Shown here piece by piece: positions 21,853 to 30,724 of a stretch of 39,004 bases of DNA. The position numbers and the translations under genes were made by a program. Each line of letters opens with the position of its first letter. Within the stretch, counting starts at the first letter, position 1. Below the pieces are notes generated by a model. It did no database searches, was not told the DNA's origin, and saw only the letters and a list, made by a program, of their open reading frames with translations. Source of the DNA: Chamaesiphon sp031376885 (GTDB lineage: Bacteria; Cyanobacteriota; Cyanobacteriia; Cyanobacteriales; Chamaesiphonaceae); NCBI GenBank assembly GCA_031376885.1, contig JANMEL010000073.1, forward strand, positions 1 through 39,004, in the 5' to 3' direction.

Positions 21853-24291
21853 TCAAACAACCTCTAAGGATTGCAAGAATTCCTCCATCGCCTTGAATTC
21901 TGCTGTCATGCCTAGTCGCTTAAATCCAGACTTTGCTTGCTCGGCAAATTTCCTGGCGGCAACGGTATTTCCCATCGATCGATGGACTACTGCAAGGTGT
22001 TTTCTACACAGAGTACCCGCTCTGGCATCACGGTATTTATCCATCTGTTTTAGAACTTTGCTCAAACGTCGTTCTGCTTCGCTAAATTGTCCTTGTTTGG
22101 TTAAGATGATTGCCATCAGCCCACTGGTATAATGGATAAACCGTTGCCAACCAGCTTTTTTAGCAAATTGGTGAGCCTGGAGGTAAAGATCGTAGGCTAA
22201 GGGAAGTTGCCCTGTGACGAATTGAATTTCAGCTTGGTAATAATAAACCTGAAAATAATCGCGGTGATAACGCGATCGATCTGTTGGTAGAGTAGCTAAG
22301 ATCGCCAAACCTCGATCGATCCACATGTTTGCCAGCTCTAAATTAGCAGCTTGGGTATCCGGTTGTGGCAGTTTGCGGATGTAGAGTGAAGCAATATACA
22401 TCACCAGTTCAAACTGTCTGTCGATCGCCAAATCCTGGCGTAGTTCCCAGGTTGCCAAGGCTAACTCCATCGCTGTACCATTTCTGTCGGATTGGTCGAT
22501 AAACGCTAACGTAAAACTTTGCTGATACTTGAGTTCGGCAATTGTCTTTCGATCTTGCTGCTGTTGAGCCATCTGCTGGAGCCACTCCAACCACTGTTGA
22601 CGCTCTAACCAATGCCCTCCCAAGATGGTAAAACCTTTGAGACATTGCCAAAATTGCAGCACTTCCAGATATCGCTCTTGCTCGATACACCAATCCACCA
22701 CCCGCCGCAGATTTTTCCATTCGGCAATCAGGGGGCTATAGTCTTGCCAATCTTGCCAATCGAGTGCGCCGAATGGAGCGGCGAGATTTAAGTACCAATT
22801 CTGCCAGCGGTTACGGAGGGTGGTGGCGGATTCGGGCTGTCGATCGAGTTCTAACTGAGCGTATTCTTGAGTGAGGGAGTGGAGATGATATTGCTCTGGG
22901 GGGAGCGGAAATGCCAGTGATATTTTGTATAACTGCTGTAAGGCTGGGTAAATGGGGGTCGATCGATCTGATAATTCCAGCAGATAAGTCAATGCAGCGG
23001 GGGAAGCTCCGTCTGCGAACAAAGATATGCCTAGCAACAGTTTATAGGCGATCGCGTCAGGGATGGCTTTAAGTTGGTTGATGGATTGGGCAAAGCAATA
23101 GCAAGCCAGATCGCTAGTAGCTAATGGGAATGGCTCAGATTCACATAAAATCGTCAATCCACCAGTGGCAATCGAGCCAATTAGATAGGCGATCGCTAGT
23201 GGTAAGCCACCTGTGCTATGGTAAATAGTCCGCAGTTGGGAGTTGTCAATTTTCAGATTTTGGGTTTCGGCTTGGTGCTGAATTAGGTGGATGCTGTCTT
23301 GAACTGGTAAGGGTTTGAGGTCGATCGCTTGTCCGATGCCCAGACGGACTCGACTGGTGATGATGACTTTGACAGTAGGGGGTAAGCAGCCGAGAAAGGA
23401 AATCGTCTCTGTTTGGTTGGTAATGTTTTCAATGTTATCAATGACGATCAGTGTAGGCTGCTCGGCGAGGATGGTGAGAATGTAGCGAATTTGGTCTTCA
23501 ATTCCCGCTGGTAACTCGTCCAAGCCTTGAGGCAGGCTCGGCTCTACTGAATTGAGCGTGCGACAAATTACCTGTAATAAGTCTTGGAGATTGCGCTCGG
23601 CGAGAAAGCGACGAGAGAGGTGGGAACCGAGAAATTGTTGAGATTGGGCGGAGCTAAAAATAACTGTAGTAAAGTCTTTGGATGTCAGACATTGATGGGC
23701 GGCTTCGAGCGCGAGGGTAGTTTTACCAACCCCAGCCATGCCTTCGATCGAGATTATCTGTTGTTTGGTTTGGGCGAGTAGATCTAGTAGGTTGTCAAGT
23801 TCGATATCGTGTCCGATAAATTTGGTATGGGGCGGTTGGGGGAGATTATGACGGGCGAAGATTTGGGGGCTAATGTTGTAGGTTTGGTTCCAGTGGCGAT
23901 CGAGGGCGCGGAGATTGAGGGAGATATAGTCTGCGTTGGTGGGAGGATACCAAAATTTTAAGATGAAGATCCGCTGGCGGACACCTTGGCGTTTACCATG
24001 CCGATTTTTTGGGCTTTCATCCCGCAGCAGCTTGAGTCGCTTTGCCAAAATTTCGAGCAGAATGTATCTAAGATGACTTTTTTGTTTGGCATCAGTTAGA
24101 TCTTTTTTGGGAGTGGGGAGGAGCAAGATCAATTGCTCGATCGAACCTTTAATTGTTAGATTTTCTTCATCCCATTTGGCACCGATTTGTATCGTAGATA
24201 ACGGATTTTCGCTTACGCCACAACTCAGGAGCTTGGTGATGAAAAAGACGATTTCATCGTGAACAGTGGCTGTGGGTCGAAGAACGGACAT
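21853..24291 (-). CDS. STAND NTPase: NB-ARC plus TPR protein (812 aa)
   Basis: Residues 1-140 are an N-terminal region I do not recognise (MSVLRPTATVHDEIVFFITK). An NB-ARC ATPase follows with Walker A GMAGVGKTTLA (Lys190, Thr191), Walker B TLIVIDNIEN (Asp285), VIITSRVR near 312 (sensor-like) and GGLPLAIAYL at 361-370. From about 480 to the end there are helical repeats with TPR character (YYQAEIQFVTGQLPLAYDLY, QGQFSEAERRLSKVLKQMDK). The architecture is that of signal-transducing STAND ATPases, some of which act in antiphage defence by sensing with the repeats and firing an N-terminal effector. The gene is intact and alone on its strand. Confidence 0.85.
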   Translation of the reverse strand: MSVLRPTATVHDEIVFFITKLLSCGVSENPLSTIQIGAKWDEENLTIKGSIEQLILLLPTPKKDLTDAKQKSHLRYILLEILAKRLKLLRDESPKNRHGKRQGVRQRIFILKFWYPPTNADYISLNLRALDRHWNQTYNISPQIFARHNLPQPPHTKFIGHDIELDNLLDLLAQTKQQIISIEGMAGVGKTTLALEAAHQCLTSKDFTTVIFSSAQSQQFLGSHLSRRFLAERNLQDLLQVICRTLNSVEPSLPQGLDELPAGIEDQIRYILTILAEQPTLIVIDNIENITNQTETISFLGCLPPTVKVIITSRVRLGIGQAIDLKPLPVQDSIHLIQHQAETQNLKIDNSQLRTIYHSTGGLPLAIAYLIGSIATGGLTILCESEPFPLATSDLACYCFAQSINQLKAIPDAIAYKLLLGISLFADGASPAALTYLLELSDRSTPIYPALQQLYKISLAFPLPPEQYHLHSLTQEYAQLELDRQPESATTLRNRWQNWYLNLAAPFGALDWQDWQDYSPLIAEWKNLRRVVDWCIEQERYLEVLQFWQCLKGFTILGGHWLERQQWLEWLQQMAQQQQDRKTIAELKYQQSFTLAFIDQSDRNGTAMELALATWELRQDLAIDRQFELVMYIASLYIRKLPQPDTQAANLELANMWIDRGLAILATLPTDRSRYHRDYFQVYYYQAEIQFVTGQLPLAYDLYLQAHQFAKKAGWQRFIHYTSGLMAIILTKQGQFSEAERRLSKVLKQMDKYRDARAGTLCRKHLAVVHRSMGNTVAARKFAEQAKSGFKRLGMTAEFKAMEEFLQSLEVV

Positions 24292-24652
24292 ACTAATCTC
24301 TGCGGCAAAAAAAAATCTACTTTAATTATATCTCAAAGCTTTGGTATGAAAGCATTTCAGGAAAAGACACTAATCTTGAAAAATTCAATTTTCAGATGTC
24401 TGATAATAGGATGTATGGGTCAAAGCAACCAAGATTTGGTTGGTGTCCGATCTTTGAGCGATCCTTGATTGATTGAATAGTTATTTGGGGTGGTATTCAA
24501 TAACTATTCATTTTGTCACTTATTTTTACAACTATGCTACTACAGTTAAAAAAATTCTCATCAATAATACCTGAGCTAAAGATGCGATTACCAATCAATC
24601 TCACTGCTTTTTTAAAGATAAGTGGGCTAATTTTCAAAGATCGAGAGTAAAA
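24292..24652. other. Intergenic region with two inverted repeats
   Basis: No convincing gene lies in these 361 bases between divergent genes. An inverted repeat CAACCAA/TTGGTTG (24426-24442, loop GAT) is followed by a 12-bp perfect inverted repeat TGAATAGTTATT/AATAACTATTCA (24474-24510). Both sit in the region that should hold the divergent promoters. Confidence 0.5.
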
Positions 24653-25150
24653 ATGACTAAAATACTTTATGTGAATATGGACACTGCTTTAGTTGATTTC
24701 AATTCAGCGATTCTCCCTAGTAGAAGCTACGCCAACGATTGTCTTGATGTTGATACGATTCAAGCATATCAAGACAGACTAGATGAAGTCCCAGGCATAT
24801 TCTCAACGATCGAGCCAATCCCAGAAGCGATCGAGTCTTTCATTACTCTAAGCAAGCATTTTGATGCTTATATCCTCTCGACTTTTTCGTCGGAAAATAA
24901 TTCCACTGCCAGTGATAAATTGCAGTGGTTAAAAAAATATCTGGGAGAGTTTGCTCACAAAAGATTAATTCTCACCGATCATAAACATCTCAATCTTGGT
25001 GACTACCTAATTGATGCTGCACCCAGTGTTGGCAAAGACAAACGTACCAGAATCGATCTATTCATTGGCGAATATATTGATTTTGGGTCGGCAACCTTTC
25101 CAAACTGGCGATCGGTTCTTAATTACCTACTCAAATCTGAAAATAATTAA
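24653..25150 (+). CDS. 5'(3')-deoxyribonucleotidase-like protein, likely inactive (165 aa)
   Basis: The fold is that of NT5C-type HAD phosphatases: ILYVNMDTALVDF (residues 4-16), ILSTFSSENNSTASDKLQWL (74-93), KRLILTDHK (103-111), GDYLIDAAPSVG and FIGEYIDFGS near the end. The HAD motif I is normally DxD with the first Asp as nucleophile; here it is Asn8-Met-Asp10. Motif IV (normally LIDD) reads LIDAAP, with the second Asp replaced by Ala122. Dephosphorylation of deoxynucleotides is thus unlikely. The frame is intact, so the protein may have a binding role. It stands between the NB-ARC gene and the IS66 remnant. Confidence 0.75.
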   Translation: MTKILYVNMDTALVDFNSAILPSRSYANDCLDVDTIQAYQDRLDEVPGIFSTIEPIPEAIESFITLSKHFDAYILSTFSSENNSTASDKLQWLKKYLGEFAHKRLILTDHKHLNLGDYLIDAAPSVGKDKRTRIDLFIGEYIDFGSATFPNWRSVLNYLLKSENN

Positions 25151-25236
25151 ACCGATCGTCAATGTACCGATTTAGAAATAAATTTAGCTATGATTTTATC
25201 CATTATCTTAATTTATGTAACTACTCAGGCTGAAGA

Positions 25237-25965
25237 CTAGGAAAAAGTAGAGTTCCCATAAAAATGAGCCTGAGCGCATCCAACACTTGAATACCCTGCT
25301 TCAATTATTTCCTGATAGCATCGTTCAAAATCAGCTATTTGGGTTAGAGTTAAGCTTGTCTCTCCGGCGGCTTGGGCAATTGCGATATTCGTTTTAATTT
25401 CCACCAGCAATGTCATCATATCACTTGCCCAGTTTTGCTCGTAGCGTTCGACAATAAACCCTTAATTCCCGTAAATGATGAGCATTGCAAAGAGCATGGG
25501 TACTGTCATATTTACCATAACTAGCTAACCCATCATGAACGCTAATGCCTTCAAAATTTGGCAGAATATCAATAGCATCCATTGCTAACTGACCTCGTTT
25601 AGGGTCGATGAAATTACAAGCCACATGTAGCCACATCAATTTACTTTTTACCCGCATACCAGTTTCACCCTTAATGAACCACTGGTGAAACTTGAACTGC
25701 GAAGACTTTTTGTTCGTTTTACAAATCCATCCCCTGATGGTGCGCGACGTTTTCGGGGGAAGCTTCCCCCGAAAAGCTCGCTTGGTTTGCTACTATTTTT
25801 GCTATCCTTGCTCTTCTGATTTTCTAATACTTCGTTCCTTACTTCGAGTGTATTAATCCGCGCCACCAAACTTTCCACCAACACAATCACTGCCTCTTCC
25901 CCTTGGGCATAGCAGGCAAGAATTTCGTCTTTGCTGATGGTTAGTTTTTGGGGTGCCTGCTTCAA
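25237..25965 (-). pseudogene. IS66 transposase (TnpC), broken
   Basis: Three fragments remain. The N-terminus is MKQAPQKLTISKDEILACYA to ENQKSKDSKNSSKP. A central piece is VKSKLMWLHVACNF, FEGISVHDGLASYGKYDSTH and ALCNAHHLREL, part of the DDE domain. A C-terminal piece is LLVEIKTNIAIAQAAGETSL. The pieces are in different frames, with deletions between them: the zinc-finger region and the last catalytic Glu are missing. A palindromic insert splits the SSKP|SGDGF motif. It cannot transpose on its own. Confidence 0.8.
25750..25775. repeat. 26-bp perfect palindrome inserted in tnpC
   Basis: TTTTCGGGGGAAG followed by its reverse complement. It lies in frame within the IS66 transposase N-terminal sequence and adds about 15 residues (SELFGGSFPRKRRAP) between NSSKP and SGDGF, so it seems to be a separate short inserted element. 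Confidence 0.75.
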
Positions 25966-26262
25966 TGCTCTGCTGTCCGTTCGATGTCTTAATGAGACTT
26001 TACAGCTATAACTACCGCTTATGCCAAATCTTTCTAATTTTTTCAGCCTGAGTAGTTACGCTGTCGAGCTAAAATTTCTTGGCGCAAAAAATCCATTTTA
26101 GCGCGGTGATGCCAATTATCCAACTTCAGCAAGGGAGATTGTAGTGAAAATTAGTGGGTGAATTATTGCTATTTGAGGGCATCTTATAAAGAAGAGTGCA
26201 ACTTAGAACTGAAGTTCAAATCTCAGTTAGTAAGCACTGAGTCTATTGTTCAGAGGTAGAAG

Positions 26263-27477
26263 ATGAAATTCCCAACAGTTTTCGTTAGATTTCTAACTTG
26301 GCAACAAATATTAGTGACAGGGAGTGTCTTCGTCTCTCTCCTATTCAGAACGACGGATTCAGCCGCAGCAACAAAATATTCTACAGATAATTTCAGTAGT
26401 TTTTCACTAGATCGATCTTCATTACCAAAGGCGATGATATTTAGGCAACAACTGATTGCTGGAGCAGATAATTTTAATCCCGATCTAAAATTATCTGCTC
26501 CCAGAGACTATATCCCGCTATCGTTACCTCTAACACCAACACCATCATCTGGAGGAAATTCTAAGACGACGAATACAAATCCAGTCACGGGAGCAAGTTC
26601 TAATAATGCTGGGACACCCTTTATCTTATTAGAAGAATTGAAACCAAATATTCGTAATGATTGGAATAACTCTGGGCAAGTTAATAGAATCATCGAAGAG
26701 ACAGCGACGTTTCGGCTCAATAATGGAGATCGTTTATTCTTTACAACTGGCTATAACACCTACGAACAGACAGCAACCAAAACTGTCGTCAATATTCCCT
26801 TGCAGATTGACTGGGAAACTAAAGTTAACTCACTCAAATTTCGTCAAGGGATCGGCTTAGATTTATTGGGTGGATTTAATACGGCTAATTTTAATGTAAA
26901 AGTAGATTATCCAGTGACAGCAGGTTTAACCCTGTCAATGGATCTTCAACAGGGAGCTTATAAATTCAATGCTATAACCATCGATAATAAAGTTTCTGCT
27001 TTGCGTTATGGGCCATCTATATTCTGGCAAATAGATAAAGAAACATCATTATTTTCATCTTTAAAATTAGGTAGCTATAGCGATAATAACCAGGAACAGC
27101 AGTCGTTCAGTCGAATTGAACGGAAGATGGGTTCTTTCTCCTTAGCTGGTAATTTATTTACGTGGAATTACAAGAATTCTACTGATAAAGGTTATTTTGC
27201 ACCTCCAGATTTTTTGGTTTACTCAGGGGAACTTGCCTGGGGAGGTGACGTGATTCAGGATGCTCTCCATTGCCAGCTCTCTGTCTCTGTAGGGCAACAA
27301 CATGTCAATTCCAAAGATTCTGATGCTGGGGGCTATCAAACCAAGTGTACTGCCAAGATTTCACCCAATATAGAAGCAGATTTTGGCTATAGCTTCAGTA
27401 ACGTTAAAACTACTGTATCCACTCTAAGCAATGCGAATAGCCAATCGATCGCTACTCAAATTCGGCTGAAGTTTTAG
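26263..27477 (+). CDS. Outer-membrane beta-barrel protein (404 aa)
   Basis: The N-terminus MKFPTVFVRFLTWQQILVTG, followed by a hydrophobic stretch and ending around DSAAA, is a signal peptide. After a linker rich in Ser, Thr, Pro and Asn, the chain is a run of alternating beta strands (FRLNNGDRLFFTTGYNTYEQ, KVDYPVTAGLTLSMDLQQGA, SFSLAGNLFTWNYKNSTDKG). It ends ATQIRLKF with a terminal Phe, the usual outer-membrane barrel signature. It is the first gene of a plus-strand group with an acyltransferase, a DUF3131 protein and an SGNH hydrolase, so export of a modified polysaccharide is a reasonable inference. A hairpin at 27487 follows. Confidence 0.7.
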   Translation: MKFPTVFVRFLTWQQILVTGSVFVSLLFRTTDSAAATKYSTDNFSSFSLDRSSLPKAMIFRQQLIAGADNFNPDLKLSAPRDYIPLSLPLTPTPSSGGNSKTTNTNPVTGASSNNAGTPFILLEELKPNIRNDWNNSGQVNRIIEETATFRLNNGDRLFFTTGYNTYEQTATKTVVNIPLQIDWETKVNSLKFRQGIGLDLLGGFNTANFNVKVDYPVTAGLTLSMDLQQGAYKFNAITIDNKVSALRYGPSIFWQIDKETSLFSSLKLGSYSDNNQEQQSFSRIERKMGSFSLAGNLFTWNYKNSTDKGYFAPPDFLVYSGELAWGGDVIQDALHCQLSVSVGQQHVNSKDSDAGGYQTKCTAKISPNIEADFGYSFSNVKTTVSTLSNANSQSIATQIRLKF

Positions 27478-27486
27478 TGTAAATAG

Positions 27487-27521
27487 GTAGGTTGGGTTTC
27501 GCGGGCTTCAACCCAACCTAC
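27487..27521 (+). terminator. Hairpin after the barrel gene
   Basis: GTAGGTTGGGTT / AACCCAACCTAC is a perfect 12-bp stem with an 11-base loop, 10 bases after the stop codon. It lacks a U-run. The motif TAGGTTGGGTTTCG is a widespread dispersed repeat in cyanobacteria, so it may be a repeat serving as a terminator. Confidence 0.5.
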
Positions 27522-27640
27522 TCTATCGAGGGAAAATTAGTGGGGAAGAGATCGTGATTTTGTTCGAGTTAGTGGGTACTAATAAAGTAGTAGAATCTCA
27601 ACGCGAAAATTGTCACAGATAGAATTTTTGTCAAATCCCA

Positions 27641-28900
27641 ATGTCGATCTGTTTCACCCAATCGCAAAAATTACCATTGGGACAACTCTATCCAATTATG
27701 CTCTTTTTACAGAGTTGTATAGCTATGTCTATGATTGCTCCACCAGTTGAATTGCCAGATCCCGTTCTAGCATCTACTTCACGAAAGAAGTTATGGCAAT
27801 ATGACCCCGATTTATATGGGAAACGCGATCTCCGCATCGATCTTCTTCGAGGGGTTGCGATCGTTTCGATGGTAGTTAATCATTTGGAATGTCGATCCTA
27901 TTTTAATAATATTACGCAAGGTCATATTTATGCAAGTTCGGCGGAAGGATTTGTCTTTTTGTCAGGTTTTGTCTTAGGATTTGTGACCTTACAAAGAATC
28001 GATAAGATTGGCTTGAAGCCAGCGATGCAGAAATTGCTAGAACGAGCAAAGATATTATATATTACTAGCTTTATCCTGATTGCTGGTTTGGGATTATTGA
28101 GTATTGTCGCCCCAGGGATGACTAGACCTAGTTTCGATCGATCTCCTGGCGAATGGTGGCAAATTTTGCTAGCTGCTGCCACATTACATCTCGCTCCGCC
28201 GATCGTCGATATTTTACAACTATATGTGTTGTGTTTATTGGTTTCACCAGGGATATTTTGGTTGCTGCGGCGAGGATTATTATTACCGCTATTGACGGCT
28301 TCCTGGACATTGTGGTGGATTCAACAAGTGCATCCCTATTCGTTTAGTTTTCAACCATTAGATCGCGCTCATCCTTACTTTGTGTTTAGTACTTGGCAGA
28401 TTCTGTATGTACATGGTGTCGCGGCTGGTTATCACAAAGACAAATTAGCCAAAATCTGGCAACGATTGCCCAAAGTGCCGCTATTGTTGGGGATGGTGGC
28501 GATCGTTGCTACTGCTCTAGTTACGGCTCATTTTGACTTACAACTGGGAACGTGGCCTACAGGGGTGCAAGATCGCGCCTTGTGGTTGCGGTTGACCGAT
28601 CGCAGTATCAATGGCCCAATTCGATTGGTGACGCTGCTAGGGCTATTTTCGCTGATGTTTACGGCTGTCGATTTTTTCTGGATTCCGTTGTCCAAAATCT
28701 TGGGTAATTTGTTGATTCCTTTGGGTCAAAACTCGCTCTATGTCTACATTATTCATGTGCCACTGACTTTGATTTGGTTCATGATTCCAGGTTTGATTCA
28801 AGGTAGTACTTGGCTGGTGACTTTAGCTCAAGCGATCGCGATCGGGTTGTGTTGGTTCATGGTCAAAAAAGAATTTTTGTTTAATATTATTCCAAGATAA
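27641..28900 (+). CDS. OpgC-like integral membrane acyltransferase (419 aa)
   Basis: After about 60 residues the OpgC domain starts: KRDLRIDLLRGVAIVSMVVN HLE, then EGFVFLSGFVLGFVTLQ and further membrane segments to the C-terminus (about ten in all: ILYITSFILIAGLGLLSIVA, LLLGMVAIVATALVTAH, LLIPLGQNSLYVYIIHVPLT). RxDLLRG and SGFVxG are hallmarks of the OpgC family, which transfers acyl groups such as succinyl to periplasmic glucans. An ATG at 27725 is an alternative start. It belongs to the envelope group between the barrel and DUF3131 genes. Confidence 0.85.
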   Translation: MSICFTQSQKLPLGQLYPIMLFLQSCIAMSMIAPPVELPDPVLASTSRKKLWQYDPDLYGKRDLRIDLLRGVAIVSMVVNHLECRSYFNNITQGHIYASSAEGFVFLSGFVLGFVTLQRIDKIGLKPAMQKLLERAKILYITSFILIAGLGLLSIVAPGMTRPSFDRSPGEWWQILLAAATLHLAPPIVDILQLYVLCLLVSPGIFWLLRRGLLLPLLTASWTLWWIQQVHPYSFSFQPLDRAHPYFVFSTWQILYVHGVAAGYHKDKLAKIWQRLPKVPLLLGMVAIVATALVTAHFDLQLGTWPTGVQDRALWLRLTDRSINGPIRLVTLLGLFSLMFTAVDFFWIPLSKILGNLLIPLGQNSLYVYIIHVPLTLIWFMIPGLIQGSTWLVTLAQAIAIGLCWFMVKKEFLFNIIPR

Positions 28901-29152
28901 AACTTAACAAAAATTTAAGGCTAATTATTAAATAACAAATCACGCTCGATTGGAATACAAATCACACCATTTTGACGATAGATTTGGCATAAATTGAGCA
29001 AGGGGCTATATCTCTATAAAAATAAGTGAACTCAGATGAATCTTCAAGATCTAATCCCACTCGACATTGTGAATGGTTAAAATTCAACCATCTATTTTAA
29101 AGTTTTGCCCAATCGTAGAAACTAATAAAATTTTATAGGAGACATAGATCGA

Positions 29153-29407
29153 ATGCAATCAATATCACCCGAAATGTACCCTCAATTACTCGATATTATT
29201 AATGCAGGCTGTAGTAACTGTATTGAGTCAATTGTCTCTGCTGGATTGGATGGTAATAATGATATTGTTTGCTGTGCCCAGGGCGGCAGCGATCGACTCA
29301 CAATTACGATCGAAGATGATCATGACTCAATTTTGATTTTGAGTAACTATACCAATGAAATCCAAAAGTTCGGAGTCATTCCATCAACAGAAACCCCCAC
29401 AACCTAA
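29153..29407 (+). CDS. Small cysteine-containing protein (84 aa)
   Basis: The ATG is preceded by a good AGGAGA site. The protein begins MQSISPEMYPQLLDIINAGC, has CSNC (20-23) and a CC pair (40-41), and is acidic with strands (DRLTITIEDDHDSILILSNY). No signal peptide is seen and no family is recognised. It lies 27 bases before the DUF3131 gene, so it is likely co-transcribed. ATGGTT/AACCAT (29073-29091) forms a hairpin in its leader. Confidence 0.6.
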   Translation: MQSISPEMYPQLLDIINAGCSNCIESIVSAGLDGNNDIVCCAQGGSDRLTITIEDDHDSILILSNYTNEIQKFGVIPSTETPTT

Positions 29408-29434
29408 ATCCCGTTCGACTAATTCAAGCATGTT

Positions 29435-30724
29435 ATGATGCAAACTACACCTCATTCATTTAATCTGCGCTGGCAGGCGGCAATCTGTATCGCCATCGGT
29501 TTAACTGGTTTAGGCGTAAACCAATTGCTAACTTGGCAAGAGACTAGTGTATTACCAGTACCCGTACAGCGCAGTGTCCCGCTCACGGGTGAAGATCTCC
29601 AACTTGCCCGTAATGCTTGGAAATATTTTGAGACTAATCGGCTACCCACCGGATTTGTAGCTTCGGCGGCTAAATTTCCCGCTACAACGATGTGGGATGT
29701 TGCCAGTCAGTTTGCGGGGATGACGGCGGCGCGGGAATTAGATTTGCTGTCGGCGGCGGAATTCGATCGCTGGATGGCTCAAGTGCTGGTTTCGCTGGCT
29801 AAACTGCCATTGTACAAAGGTGAATTACCGAATAAAGCCTACAATGCGGCAACCCTGCAACCCGTTAGCTATGGCAAATTGGAGCAAACTGAGGAAATCG
29901 GCTTCTCAGCGATCGATCTGGGTAGATTAGCACTATGGCTAGATATTATCGCTCATCGCTATCCTCAACACAAAGCAGCCTGTAATGCAGTCACCGCTAG
30001 ATGGAAACTTACCCGACTCGAAAGTGAGGGAAATCTGATGGGTGTCCATATTAACAAGGGTAAAGAGGAGTGGAATCAAGAAGGGCGATTGGGTTACGAG
30101 CAGTACGCCGCCTATGGATTGACAAAATTAGGCATTGTCGCAAAAAATGCCCTCAATCCTAAAGCACACGAGAAAAATGTGGATGTCATGGGAGTGCAGA
30201 TTCCGGCTGATACCCGCACCAGCTATCATAATTATGTCACCAGCGAACCCTATGTTTTGGATGGTTTAGAAACCGGATTTAAGGCTTTACCTGCTGAATA
30301 TGCGGGACGAGTATTGCAAGCTCAAACTCGCCGCGCTCAAGCTACCGGACATTTTACCGCATGGTCTGAGGACAATCTCGATCGCGCCCCCTGGTTTGTT
30401 TACAATAATGTCCATGTGGATGGTAAAAATTGGCAAAGTCTGACTCCTTCAGGTGAAGATAGCAATAAATTGAGCACCAGCAGCACCAAGACGGCGGTGG
30501 CTTGGCAGATGTTATTCCGCAATCGGTATACCGAACGCAATTACAAAGGCTTGCGGTGGCTGGCAGACCCCGATCGTGGTGTATTTGGGGGAGTATATGA
30601 GAGCAATCAAGAGATCAATCGATCGCTGACTTTAAATACTAATGGTCAAATATTAGAAGCAATTCTCTATAGTCATCTTGGTTCAACACCGATCGCAGAT
30701 TGGGCATATGGTAAAACTCGCTAA
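29435..30724 (+). CDS. DUF3131-domain protein (429 aa)
   Basis: A single N-terminal hydrophobic segment (about residues 14-33, AAICIAIGLTGLGVNQLLTW) anchors a large extracytoplasmic domain. This matches DUF3131: AWKYFETNRLPTGFVASAAK, TTMWDVASQFAGMTAARELD, EEIGFSAIDLGRLALWLDII, YEQYAAYGLTKLGI and LNTNGQILEAILY. The family has an alpha/alpha-barrel glycoside-hydrolase-like fold and often occurs in cellulose- or glucan-synthesis loci; the activity is not established here. The next gene's ATG overlaps its 3' end by 17 bases, which shows translational coupling. Confidence 0.88.
   Translation: MMQTTPHSFNLRWQAAICIAIGLTGLGVNQLLTWQETSVLPVPVQRSVPLTGEDLQLARNAWKYFETNRLPTGFVASAAKFPATTMWDVASQFAGMTAARELDLLSAAEFDRWMAQVLVSLAKLPLYKGELPNKAYNAATLQPVSYGKLEQTEEIGFSAIDLGRLALWLDIIAHRYPQHKAACNAVTARWKLTRLESEGNLMGVHINKGKEEWNQEGRLGYEQYAAYGLTKLGIVAKNALNPKAHEKNVDVMGVQIPADTRTSYHNYVTSEPYVLDGLETGFKALPAEYAGRVLQAQTRRAQATGHFTAWSEDNLDRAPWFVYNNVHVDGKNWQSLTPSGEDSNKLSTSSTKTAVAWQMLFRNRYTERNYKGLRWLADPDRGVFGGVYESNQEINRSLTLNTNGQILEAILYSHLGSTPIADWAYGKTR

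Larger units (their letters stand above)
25217..26059 (-). mobile_element. Internally deleted IS66-type element (843 bp)
   Basis: The ends are perfect 18-bp inverted repeats: GTAACTACTCAGGCTGAA at 25217-25234 and its complement TTCAGCCTGAGTAGTTAC at 26042-26059. The GTAA start is typical of IS66. IS66 elements normally carry a transposase of over 450 residues, so more than half the length is missing. No 8-bp target duplication is visible (flanks TAATTTAT and GCTGTCGA), so the element is old or recombined. Confidence 0.75.

Noticed and set aside
26062..26143. Minus-strand fragment reading LQSPLLKLDNWHHRAKMDFL
   Set aside because: It looks protein-like and may be the end of a gene cut by the IS66 element, but it is too short to assign and nothing continues on the other side of the element.
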